Source of the DNA: Impatiens glandulifera
Taxonomy: Eukaryota > Streptophyta > Magnoliopsida > Ericales > Balsaminaceae
Length of the DNA: 64,000 bases
NCBI RefSeq assembly: GCF_907164915.1
Contig: NC_061869.1
Location: 25,432,312 to 25,496,311, forward strand
Direction: 5' to 3'
Part shown: in pieces, positions 1 through 9,377 of the stretch
Layout of the letters: each line of letters begins with the position of its first letter
Numbering within the stretch: the first letter of the stretch is position 1
Program-made: the position numbers and the translations under genes
Notes under the pieces: model-generated
What the model saw: the letters and a program-made list of their open reading frames with translations, nothing else
What the model was told of the DNA's origin: nothing
The model's database searches: none

Positions 1-141
1 AGAAGACATGAAGAACTTCAAAATAAAAGAACACATAAAAAACGTTGACCTAATATGTACATAACAATTCCAAGTAACGAAATTCGTTTATGCTTATATG
101 CAATAATATCAAATAATTCATGTTTGTATTCTTTTTACAGA

Positions 142-666
142 TATTCCTACCGGTCCTCCATGCCCAACATTTCTTTCTTGTATGTGTCAATATGTCTCTT
201 TCCAAAATCGAAATAATAGACAACGCCAGACGTCTCCGTAATGTTAAACTTCTGGACAAGTATACCAATTTGACTAACCACATTACTAGTTTTGGGACTT
301 TCTTGAGAGGACTAAGCCTAGCTGAACTAGTTGAAAAAAATCCAAATTATAGGAAAATGGCTCCAAAGCTGGATTGAAAAGATAGTTCAAACAAAACCGA
401 CTGTAGTATATATTTAATGAGACATATGGAAACATATAAGGAGATATGAAGCAGTGGGATATTGACATCACAAGCGACAATGTAAGTGTTAAACATATGT
501 AAGTCTATGACAATTTTTTATATATTTTCTTATACTTTCTCTTGTTCTTTTTAAGGTCGAAGAAGGTTTGAGTACACTGAGGATCAAATATTTATACAGA
601 GTTCTTATGTCAGACCATAATGTCAATAAGATTAACTTAAAGAAGTCAATAAGATCAAGATTTTAG
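142..666 (+). pseudogene. Ulp1-like (C48) SUMO protease C-terminal fragment
   Basis: Two exons of the C-terminal catalytic part of a plant transposon-type Ulp1 cysteine protease, the family that cleaves SUMO. An acceptor (tttttacag) precedes position 142. Exon one carries the catalytic His in QHFFLVCVNM, the Asp in KIEIIDNAR and the Cys in KTDCSIYLMRHMETY. A phase-0 intron from 482 (gtaagt) to 555 (ttaag) leads to an exon ending ..STLRIKYLYRVLMSDHNVN.. with a stop at 664-666. Damage: an in-frame TGA at 375-377 where the family usually has Trp, and a 1-bp loss near 443. The part upstream of 142 lies mostly outside the window. Recognition rests on the spaced triad and the MRHMETY motif. Ulp1 genes of this type are often carried by plant Mutator-like elements. 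Confidence 0.72.
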
Positions 667-835
667 AGAGTTGTATGTATAAATAGAATTTTAATTAGTG
701 TACTTTCAATTTATGCACTTATAATTTATTTATGTTTATAATTTTCAATGATTATATTTCACATTCTACTCTTCTTGTACCCATATTTTTAATCGTTACT
801 ATTGGACAAAGGTATTGAAAAACATCTCTTCATGA

Positions 836-1600
836 ATGTGAAAATATTTATTCCTTATTGAAGCGATTTTAACTTCACAGAAATTATAACATTAACGAAG
901 CCGGCTTCACAAGGTTAGGTTTTTAATTTCATAAACGAAGCTGGCTTCACAAGTTCAGTTTTCAAAATCATAAACGAAGCTAGATTCACAAGTTATGAAG
1001 CGATTTTAACTTCACAAAAATTATAACATTAACGAAGCCAGTTTCACAAGGTTAGGTTTTTAATTTCATAAACGAAGCTAACTTCACAAGTTCAGTTTCA
1101 AATTCATAAACGAAGCTAGCTTCACAAGTTCAGTTTTCAAATTCATAAACGAAGCTAGCTTCACAAGTTATGAAGAGATTTTAACTTCAAAGAAAATATA
1201 ACATTAACGAAGCCAACTTCACAAGGTTAGGTTTTTAATTTCATAAACGAAGCTAACTTCACAAGTTCAGTTTTCAAAATTCATAAAAGAAGCTAGCTTC
1301 ACAAGTTATGAAGCGATTTTAACTTTACAAAAATTATAACATTAACGAAGCCAGCTTCACAAGGTTAGGTTTTTAATTTCACAAATGAAGCTAGCTTCAG
1401 AAGTTAAGTTTTTAAATTCATAAACGAAGCTACCTTCACAAGTTATGTAGCGATTTTAACTTCACAGAAATTATAACATTAACAAAGCCAGCTAAACAAG
1501 GTTAGGTTTTTAATTTCATAAACAAAGCTAGCTTCACAAGTTCAGTTTTTAAATTCATAAACCAAGCTAGCTTCTCAAGTATTGTTTTTAACTTCACAAG
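836..1600. repeat. Tandem array R1 with GAAGC/GCTTC palindromes
   Basis: About five copies of a roughly 140-bp higher-order unit. Each unit has three or four sub-blocks of the form acgaagctagcttcacaag followed by A/T-rich filler (aatttcataa, attataacatta). The core GAAGC-NN-GCTTC is self-complementary. The array separates the Ulp1 fragment from the plant-mobile-domain-like ORF. No gene is seen here. Between the array and 1876 there is only A/T- and CT-rich DNA that could hold a promoter and leader. Confidence 0.85.
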
Positions 1601-1876
1601 TCCTATCATGTAACTCCCCTACCGGAGTTATGTACATATGTTAATACATTAATGAAAAATCTTTTATTACTTCAACAACATGTACTAAAATTTGATTCAT
1701 TTTGCCTCTTCAACTCTTTGAAGTAGCTAGTGTCATCATATTTAGTCTCTCTCTCTTTCTGTTTTGACTCTCTCCCTCCCAAATCTCTACCGCAAACATG
1801 TTCTTTAACTACCTCATTCATTCTTTTCATTCATTTAGTGTAATACTCATCTTAGGAGGCAGAGATAGAGTTAGAG

Positions 1877-2186
1877 ATGCCGGTTTTATCGCAGCAACAA
1901 TTGAAGCGATACTTAAGTCGGATCATCGATGGGCCTATCCCTTTTGGTATCTATCATGTAGATGAGATTCTACCTCTTATCCGAATAAACGTTCACACCG
2001 GACTGATGGCCCACATGCAAAGAAGATGGAATACAAACACTCGTTCTTTTGTCATTGGAGACATGCACATATGCCCGACGATTGAGGACTTCGCTTCAAT
2101 CCTCAAGTGTGGGAGTCATTAACTCATGATTTTGTCTATCAATCATGATCCTCATTTTGCATTCGAAACTTGCCATAACTTCTATG
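1877..2186 (+). pseudogene. Plant-mobile-domain-like ORF, 5' part
   Basis: The first 81 codons are open and start at ATG 1877, after a CT-rich leader. They include MAHMQRRWNTNTRSFVIGDM and the segment MHICPTIEDFASIL, which resembles the N-terminal part of plant mobile domain / aminotransferase-like transposon proteins. A stop at 2120-2122 and a frame change follow. Homologous-looking residues (DPHFAFETCHNFYG) then run up to 2186, where copia element A is inserted. The other half resumes at 15606. It is a dead gene, probably itself part of a transposon. Family assignment is moderate. Confidence 0.5.
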
Positions 2187-2191
2187 GTTGT

Positions 2192-3393
2192 TGTTAGGAT
2201 CTAGGTAGAGGATGGCGGAACGGGGTTGGCCGGTTAGCGCGTCTTTTACTCAAAGGGTGGTGATTAATCCAATTAAAGATTAATACCGTGGTTTCAATAC
2301 TACACAAACTATGACAAACCCTTGAACAAAGTTCAAGCGCGGAAGTGGTTTGTTTCAAGTTTAAGCAGCACACACACGAGATAGGCAGAACCGGATTTGA
2401 ATAAGACAGGTTTGGAGATTGCTGGGTCGGTTTTGGAGCTTAGTAATTTGGTTGGAGCGGTATTAGTAGGTTAGTGCAGATCGGTTATAAAGTAAATCAG
2501 GTGGAAAATAAATAACAAGATAGGTTTTTATGGATGTTCGGAGATAAAACTCCTACGTCACCCCTTCCTCTCGAAACCGCAAGAAGGATATTCACTAAGG
2601 AATACAAACAATCCGATCGAGACTTATTTCCTGCTCGATAACACTCGTACAATTTTAACCGAAATTGTATAATATACTTCAAATAAGCGCTTAAGCTTTT
2701 CTAGAGATAGAACACAATCTTTTTACTTAGGCTGAAGAAAATTCAGAACTTGTAACCCGCATTTATTCCTTTTCAGCTCCTTCTTTTATAGGTGAAATGT
2801 GCCAACGGTCTCATTTCATTTCCATGAATATGATTGGTAGAGCAGAGGTTCATTGATTCAGACCTGGCGGTCTAGTCTTCAGACCTGGCGGTCTAGTCTT
2901 CCAGTGTGTACGTCAAACCGGCTAGGTTTGTCTTTTACTCAATATGGAAACTATCGGTTGGACAGTTGCCTGTACCTGGAAGATTGCCTTTCTGATTTAT
3001 CCTGAAATGGAAAGATCTTGTAGGACGGTCTTCTGCAGCCTGCAGACTTTCCTCAGACTTGTATGAATATGGCAATATTCAGTCTGTTCCTTCGGTATCA
3101 TTCTCAATAGATACCCGAAGTGTCTTTTTATGCTGGTTGGTTATTTATGTTAACCGGATGACTTCCGGTTTTTCCATGGCTTCTGATTGACCGACTGTTT
3201 AAATGATTCTGGCCTTCTGATTTGACCGATCTTGTTTTTCTTGTGCGGTCATGTTTCTGGTTGGTTTAATTGCTTGACCGGTTGAGTTTCTTAACTGGTT
3301 GAGGTAATTTGACCGGTTTAGTTCTTTGTCTATTCCTGCACAAGAGATTTGTTTTTGTTAAGTTTTATTTAACCGATCTAATTTTATTTAACA
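2192..3393 (-). repeat. Element A 3' LTR
   Basis: 1202 bp, beginning tgttaggatcta and ending ttatttaaca on the plus strand. It matches the 5' LTR along its length. It differs by two extra tandem copies of a 21-bp unit (gacctggcggtctagtcttca) at about 2861-2903 and by a slightly different outer edge. Short ORFs read through it are LTR translations, not genes. Confidence 0.92.
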
Positions 3394-3648
3394 ATTTCTT
3401 CCTTTTTGATTATTTTGTTTAAAATATTCAAAATCATGTGAGAATACAAATGTAAGCCGGTTTTATTTTTAAGAATTTGTTTGGCCGGATTTTTGGAAAC
3501 TGACTTGGGAGAATATTTCGAAAAATTTTGGAAAATTTTGAGAAATATTTTATCTTTTATCTTATATTTTTCTCTCTTTTTGATTATTTTATTTAAAATA
3601 TTCAAAATCATGTAAAAATGAAATGTAGGCCGGTTTCCAAAAATCACT
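3394..3648 (-). promoter_or_regulatory. Element A polypurine tract, duplicated block
   Basis: On the minus strand the purine run aaaaaggaagaaat (3394-3411) abuts the 3' LTR, as expected for the plus-strand primer. A second copy of the same roughly 80-bp block (PPT, then gattattttatttaaaatat, then a ccggttt motif) lies at about 3569-3648. Multiple PPTs are known from Sireviruses. Confidence 0.75.
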
Positions 3649-3735
3649 TTATATATATATAAGAAATATGCTAAGGCAAAATGCTATATATATAAAAACT
3701 GAAATAAACATAAGTAAAGATAGTGAATAAAGCCC

Positions 3736-6361
3736 CTATTTCTTCGATCTGGACGGTAGGAAATGATCCAGCAGTACATCGTCTAATTCTCCCTTGTCCG
3801 CTTGAACCGGCCTAGATGAGGATCCCCGACCGCCTGAGGTGCCGGTGTGAGGAGAGAACGGTTGACCTATCGATCTAATTGGAACCGCATTTAAAACCCG
3901 CTGTCTTCTGAGTTGCGGCTGAACATCTTCTTCGAAATCATCCTCGGCTTGCAGAACGGGGTTGGGTGGAGGGTCAACAACTGTCTCGGTGACTCTGTCC
4001 AATAGCCCCGTGATCTCCGCTTTTCTCGAAGCAGCTTTCCTTTCACGAATGACCGGAACGGAAGGGGAAGCAACCGCCTTAGACTTCTTGTGAGACTTTG
4101 CGAACTTGTTATATGTTTTCTTGTTGGGCCCTTAGCCGCTCAACATCTTTGGCTTGTTGGGCCGCTATGGTCTTTGCGATGGTCGGTGCGTTGGCCGCTA
4201 AGTTTCGCATATGTTCGGTTATGTTCGCATCAGCCGCTGCCGCTTCCTTTTGTATCCGGGTCTGTTCGTCCAGGTCATCCTGGAGCTTTTGAGCTGCGAG
4301 AGCATTCGCCTCCTCAAGTGCCTTAACGGCAGCCAGCTTAGCCGCTATTAACTTTGCCACCTGTTCGGTGACCGCCTTGAAATCGGCTTCAAGCTTGGCG
4401 TTCTTTTCTTCAAGGGTTGTATTCTTTTCTTCAAGGTTGATTACCCTGTGAAGTGTTGAGCCGGCTTGGGCACTTGACCGAGCCAAGTCCTCATCGACCT
4501 TTGTCAGCCTTTGATCGGTCGTTTCATGAGACCGTTCCATCTCGGCTTCCTTTTGGCTGACCGAATTGAGATCGGTCACCAGCTTCGGAGTTATAGCCTC
4601 CAATGCTTTGGTTCGATCAAGATGACCGCCGTACAATTGATCCGTATTACCGTAATTCGTTTCAACAGACGTGATCCGCTCGACCGCCTTCTTTAGATCA
4701 TCTTTTGTCGTTTCGGCCATCTCGAATGTTTTATCCGCGGTTTCTTTGATTTTCTTTTTCCATGGTCGAACCGCGTCGTTGACAAATTCCTCAATGAGAG
4801 TCTTGACCCTCTCTTCCGTAATGGTCGGTTTCGAATTCCCGGTTTGAAAAGATCCATGCTGGTCGTTGGAAGGCGTACATGTCCTCACTTCGGTTATGTT
4901 GATGTTTTGGTCCGGTGGAGGAGAGGATAGCTCTTCATCGGTCGGATTATGACCGCCAACATCCTCAGTAGGCGGTGAGTTCGCTGGATCTTGATGTTCG
5001 GGCACCGCTTCAAGCCGCGCCACCTCCTCGGTTAGTGACCCTTCCTTGACCGCAAGCAATTCCAACACCAAGAGTTGAAGTTGAGAATTCGGTGTTCCCG
5101 GAGTATGCTTTTCTTTTAGACGTTGAATGTGTTCGGTTCTACTATCGTGTTTCGTTCTAGGGCGGTTGTGACGTCGTTAGCCTTTGTGAGGCTGATGACC
5201 TCCTCCTCCATTTCCATCAACTTTTCGAATTTCTCGCTAACGGTGAGATTCGGTAGCATGTTTTTGTAGAAGATCTGATGCCGGTGTCGGATCCATTGAT
5301 AGAACACATCGGCTACCGCGCAAGCCTGCTGGTGTATCTCGTCCATGATTCTACTGACGAGATCCTCGGTCGTTGTTCAGTTGTTATCATCAGCGTGGGC
5401 ATCTTCCTCCCCAAGTCCGTCCGAACCGGCATCAGCGTTATCATGACTGGCCGATTGATCCTCGACTGTCGGTCCTTTCCCTTTACCGGACTGATCTTCT
5501 CTGGTATTTTGTGAAGTGGTTCGGCCAGAGCTGGATGCCGAGTTTTCAGTGTTGGGAGTTTCGGACATCGGATTTGCCGATCCAATTGGTTGTTTATCTT
5601 TATTGCTCCCGGATTTTTCTTTTACCGGAGCTGCTTTCTTAGCGGTTGCCTTCTTCCTTCGGCCACCTGTAGAACTAGAGGCCTTCCCTTTGCCTTTCTT
5701 GTCCTTGAATTGATGGAACCTTATGATTTTGCTTGATGTTAGGTGAACACCAGGGCCGGTGTTGATGTCGAAATGGCGCATAATTTTTCCAAGTGGGATG
5801 GCGTATCCCCATGACCGAGTGGAAGCCGGATCCACCATTTCACATAGGTTATTTTGATGCCGTTGACTAAACCGGCAAGCATCTCAATCTTCGCCCAGGT
5901 GAGGCTGTCATAGTTTCCCCTCTTCCTTGGACCGATTTTGTGAAAATATCACATAGCGGTCGGTACTCCGGTCGAAGAGATGATTTCTTTCCGGAGATTT
6001 CAATAGAAACCACGGTTTCCGAAAGAATTTGGCAAGCTGCCTCGAATGTCTCCTCATCTAAAGCCGCCGAGAAGTTGCTTCCTTCGGAAGGGAGGTGTAG
6101 GATTTCAGCGACCGACTCCTTTGTCAGTTCGAGCTGCTGACCGCTGATGTTTGCAATTATTGATCTTCCGGTGGTGGATGCGGTTCGGAAAAATTCGTTA
6201 AATGCTTCCTGGTATAGAACAAATGGACCGCCTAGAAAGTATTTGAGGCCGGACTCGGAGATCCGGGATAACACCTACTTTGCCGGAGCCGAACCGTTTG
6301 CCCAAATTTCCTCAAAGTCGACTTGGATGATATGTTTGAATAGTACGGAATCGCGACCTAT
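3736..6361 (-). pseudogene. Element A accessory gene 3 (aORF3), long form
   Basis: Third and longest accessory gene of element A, 2.6 kb, read in several frames because of indels. The N-terminal shared domain (about 6361-5780) has SESGLKYFLGGPFVLYQEAF, EFFRTA and LHLPSEGSNF. A Lys/Ser/Ala-rich linker follows (GKGKASSSTGGRRKKATAKK, about 5700). The C-terminal half contains a long Ala/Glu/Lys coiled coil (about 4700-4110, with repeated LEEKN heptads) and a basic tail. The start codon in relatives (ATGGGTCGCGA) is ATA here at 6359-6361. There is a TAG near 6272, a 1-bp insertion near 5905, a short deletion near 5850, a stop at 5377 and further shifts near 5100 and 4100. No signal peptide or membrane segment is seen. 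Function unknown. It corresponds to C3, E3 and F3. Confidence 0.75.
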
Positions 6362-6478
6362 TATAGATGATCGAACCGAGAGAGTAGGAGAGTAAGGAAT
6401 TTGAGAGAGTTTGAAGAGGCTGAGAGCTAGAGAGAGAAAGCCGATTCGCGTGAGAATGAAATAAAATGACTAAGGACC

Positions 6479-6488
6479 CTATTTATAG
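6479..6488 (-). promoter_or_regulatory. TATA box of element A aORF3
   Basis: Sense strand ctataaatagggtcc, about 118 bp before the ancestral start codon, followed by a CT-rich leader (ctctctctagctctc). E3 has the same arrangement at 49933-49942. Confidence 0.65.
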
Positions 6489-6990
6489 TTGCGGTTTGGA
6501 ATTCCAACCGTCGCGAACCGTCCCATCATGATTAGGCGGGAATTTTCCCTCCAAGAACATTGAGCGGGAAACCATGGGCGGCAAACCGAAGGCGGGAAAC
6601 CATAGGCGGGAAAACCATAGGCGGGATTTAAGAGCGGGAACCTATAGGCGGGATTTAAGAGCGGGAACCTATAGGCGGGAGTTTTTCCCTCCAAAGACTT
6701 TGAGCGGTCTTTTGATTTCGATTATTTTAACCTTTGATGAAGCGGTTCTTCTTGAAACCGTTTATTAAATGATGTGATTTATTAACCGCGATGATGCGGT
6801 TTTCTAAGTTTGACCGGAATTATCAACGAAGTAATTTATTAACTGGTTAGTTAGATGGATGGATATTTTAATACCGCAGATTTTGACCCGGTTATCAAGC
6901 TTAATCATCAGATAATCATTAGAATGAAAGATACATAATAAGAACTGATTCATTGATCGGTTTAGAATACATAGGAAATGAAATTACAAC

Positions 6991-7692
6991 TTATGTAATG
7001 ACTATTCTGGAGAGCTTGTCCTCCACCCCATCCTTATCGAGAACATTCGATGGGGATGCCGGTGTACCTAGTCCATATTTTGGACGGTATTTTAGAAAGA
7101 GTCGGCTGAGGTGAGGAGCGTAACCGGGACCTTTCTTGGTCTCGACCATTTTCTTCAGGTTTTGGAAGATGACCGATGACTAGTTTATAGGTGTATTGCT
7201 GACAATGTAGGTCATCATGTCGAACACTCTCTTAGAGTAGTGTTGGTTCGGAGTTTGGCAAATGATGGATCGGTTGACAATCTCATAGAGGAGTTGGATG
7301 TGGTGGGCAAGGCGGGTTTTTAGCCCGTGGTTCTCCACCGGTACATCGGTTCCGGAGAACATTTCCGAATAGTCGGTTGCGGCGCTTCCCACCCGGGTTG
7401 GAAAGTCGGAAAACCCTTCTGTGAGCAGGTTGAACAGTTTAGCGAATTCGCTCTCGTCGAGAAAGACAGAGCGACCTCTCACCTCTGAAACAATGAAATC
7501 CCCTCTTATAGAGGCATTGTTGAAAAACTGGGTTACGTCCGGAATGAGTATGGGTCCGGATTCTTCGAGAAAATCCCGAAGACCGGTGTCGATTAGTGAT
7601 TCGAACATGATTTCCGTTGTTTCCAAGTCCCAGTGTTCCATGCAAGAGTCGAAATCGATGCTCAAGAAGTTCCTTAGATTTCGGCTTGACAT
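6991..7692 (-). pseudogene. Element A accessory gene 2 (aORF2)
   Basis: 234 codons in one frame from ATG 7692, chosen because it aligns with the start of F2, to TAA 6991-6993, broken only by a TAG at 7180-7182 replacing an expected Trp. It shows the shared accessory domain: FLSIDFDS, LIDTGLRDFLEESGP, QFFNNASI, FNLLTEGFSDFP, FDMMTYIVSNTPIN and then GYAPHLSRLF. It lies between aORF1 and aORF3 on the same strand with its own TATA box. Unknown function. Equivalent to C2, E2 and F2. Confidence 0.8.
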
Positions 7693-7770
7693 GATTGCAA
7701 ACTTTGCCAAGAGAGAGAAAGAGCAAGAATTTTTGTTTTGAGATATGTTAAGTTGATAAGGATGGGGTTC

Positions 7771-7779
7771 CTTATATAG
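7771..7779 (-). promoter_or_regulatory. TATA box of element A aORF2
   Basis: Sense strand actatataaggaacc, about 80 bp upstream of ATG 7692, followed by a leader with ctctttctctctcttgg. The same box is present upstream of E2. Confidence 0.65.
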
Positions 7780-8083
7780 TTCCGAAATTGGAGGGAAAAT
7801 ATCAGCATTTAATGTTGAAATTCAGTTTTGTCTTATTAATGAAGAGAATATTTATGTTTCCAAAACTCCTTGGGAAGGAGTTACTTTTGACCGGTTGCGG
7901 AGCTCGAGGTAAAGAATCTAGTTAAAAAGTAACTGATCTTGTTAGATAGTAATTACTCATGTAGTAGGAAGTTGAAAGTTACTATCATTAACGAGAAAGT
8001 ACAAGAAACCGGAAGTTGATTAATTAAAAAACGAAATTGTCATAGACTAAGCCGAGATGATCATGATGAAGTTGGATATTGAT

Positions 8084-8116
8084 ACAACCGGTGCGTGCAG
8101 CAAAATGACCGGTTGT
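8084..8116 (-). other. Conserved hairpin after aORF1 (element A)
   Basis: Perfect 9-bp arms acaaccggt (8084-8092) and accggttgt (8108-8116) around a 15-nt loop gcgtgcagcaaaatg. It begins about 13 nt after the ancestral aORF1 stop. The loop core gyacagcaaaat recurs at the same place in E, F and C, so it is probably a functional RNA element of the transcript 3' end. Confidence 0.7.
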
Positions 8117-8129
8117 AGGAAGGAGTGAC

Positions 8130-8873
8130 TTAGTTGCCGGATAAGTTAATGTGGCGGTTCCTCCTCTTCCAGGCCTTCTCAAACCGCTCATAGAATTAGT
8201 CGGTGACCTCTTTGGTGATGACATGGGCTTGGTTCAACCCTTCTCCTAGACGGAGTGGAACCCCAAGTTCCATAAGTAGGCAACTTATCTGGGGGATGAG
8301 GCCGGTTTGACGAATACCGATCATCCAGATTAGGACATCAAACAACACCCTTGACCAGTTAACTGACGTACCCGTGGTTATAGCAGACATCATATTAAAA
8401 ACCGCAGCATAATAAGTGTTTGTTACATCCCTACCCAGGATGCTTCGACCGATAACATCGTTGAGAAGCTGATACTTAGCTCTCAACGATGACCTGGCAT
8501 CGTGGTCATTGACCGGGTGGTTTGACCGAGCAAAGCTTAAGGCTATTTCGGCCTTTAGTTCAGCCGGAACGTTCAGGTCGGTGAGCCCTTGCTTCGGAAG
8601 GTCGAAGCATCTTGCGAAATCACTTTCTGTGAAGTCAAACACAGTCCCTCCCACCTTGGATTGAATGTGGGTGTCAAAGTGAGGAGTACCTCGAAAGACC
8701 CTGGCATTGTAGAAGAATTCCAGGACTGTTTCTGGGAAGATGACATGTTTGTCATCTAGGAAGTGTTTGAGACCGGTGTCTTCAAGTGACTTAATCATCT
8801 TGAAGACTTCATAATGCTCAGTGCCTTGAGCTGAATCGAAATCCACTTGAAGGATGTTTGGAAACTGAGACAT
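8130..8873 (-). pseudogene. Element A accessory gene 1 (aORF1)
   Basis: ORF open for 225 codons from ATG 8873, then a TAA at 8196-8198. The same frame continues with FYERFEKAWKRRNRHINLSGN to a TAA at 8130-8132, and element E retains a sense codon (Ser) at the first stop, so that stop looks acquired. Shared domain: LQVDFDSAQ, LEDTGLKHFLDD, LEFFYNARVFRG, DLPKQGLTDLN, YQLLNDVIGRSILG, FNMMSAITTGTSVNWSRVLF. No catalytic motif recognised; no membrane segment. First gene after RNase H, with its own promoter. Equivalent to E1, F1 and C1. Confidence 0.82.
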
Positions 8874-8916
8874 TTTTGTCTTAGTAAAAGGATGAGTTGT
8901 AGCTTGTGATTGTTTT

Positions 8917-8963
8917 GTTTAAGATTTCCTAACTTATATATTTGTTTAAGATTTCCTAACTTA
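8917..8963 (-). promoter_or_regulatory. Promoter of element A aORF1, TATA region duplicated
   Basis: Sense strand aaatatataagtt at 8931-8943, about 60 bp before ATG 8873. The stretch gtttaagatttcctaactta is present twice in tandem, so the TATA region has been duplicated. E1 has the related box at 52191-52203. Confidence 0.6.
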
Positions 8964-9377
8964 TCTTAGTAGGCAATGACGTCTATTAATCATAGGATAA
9001 AGCATTTTGCTTGAAATAAGCATGTCTATAACCTAGAATGTTGGTCATAGGCCTGGACGGTGAAAGATATCATATCTTCACGTCTTTTGAGGTATGACCG
9101 TTTTACTTTGAAAAGGTAATTTTTCAGAACAGATAAGTTTAAACACATATAATTACTCCACTTTTGTTTGGAGGCCAAATAAACCGAAGTAAACTATTTC
9201 CAAACCGGTCGGTTATCAGTCATTCGTCCCGATGCGGTTAATTGGTGCATGCACTAAGTAACCGGTCGGTTTACTCTAACTGATAAACAAAGCGGTTCTT
9301 CCATAGATACCTTGGGAATTTGGAATCCGACAATTTGGGAGGAACTACCTGTTTTTCTGTCTGAACTGATTTCCCTT

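Noticed and set aside
2497..2682. ORF in the 3' LTR of A, with a matching ORF at 14725-14943
   Set aside because: They are the same LTR segment read twice. Conservation is due to LTR identity, not coding.
4090..4326. Plus-strand ORFs across the accessory genes and pol (for example 4090-4326, 13172-13447, 33380-33796)
   Set aside because: They are antisense shadows of the minus-strand coding regions, with no recognisable domain.
3736..6361. aORF3 as a retroviral-type envelope gene
   Set aside because: No signal peptide, membrane helix or fusion-peptide-like region is visible in A3, C3, E3 or F3. The protein is charged and coiled-coil.
6570..6680. aggcggg repeats between aORF2 and aORF3 of A as a separate minisatellite gene region
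   Set aside because: A short local repeat of ataggcgggattt type in the promoter spacer; too few copies to call a feature of its own.
8130..8873. Calling aORF proteins splicing-factor or dystroglycan-like, names I recall from automatic annotation of similar plant proteins
   Set aside because: No residues supporting those families can be seen. The names probably come from low-complexity matches.
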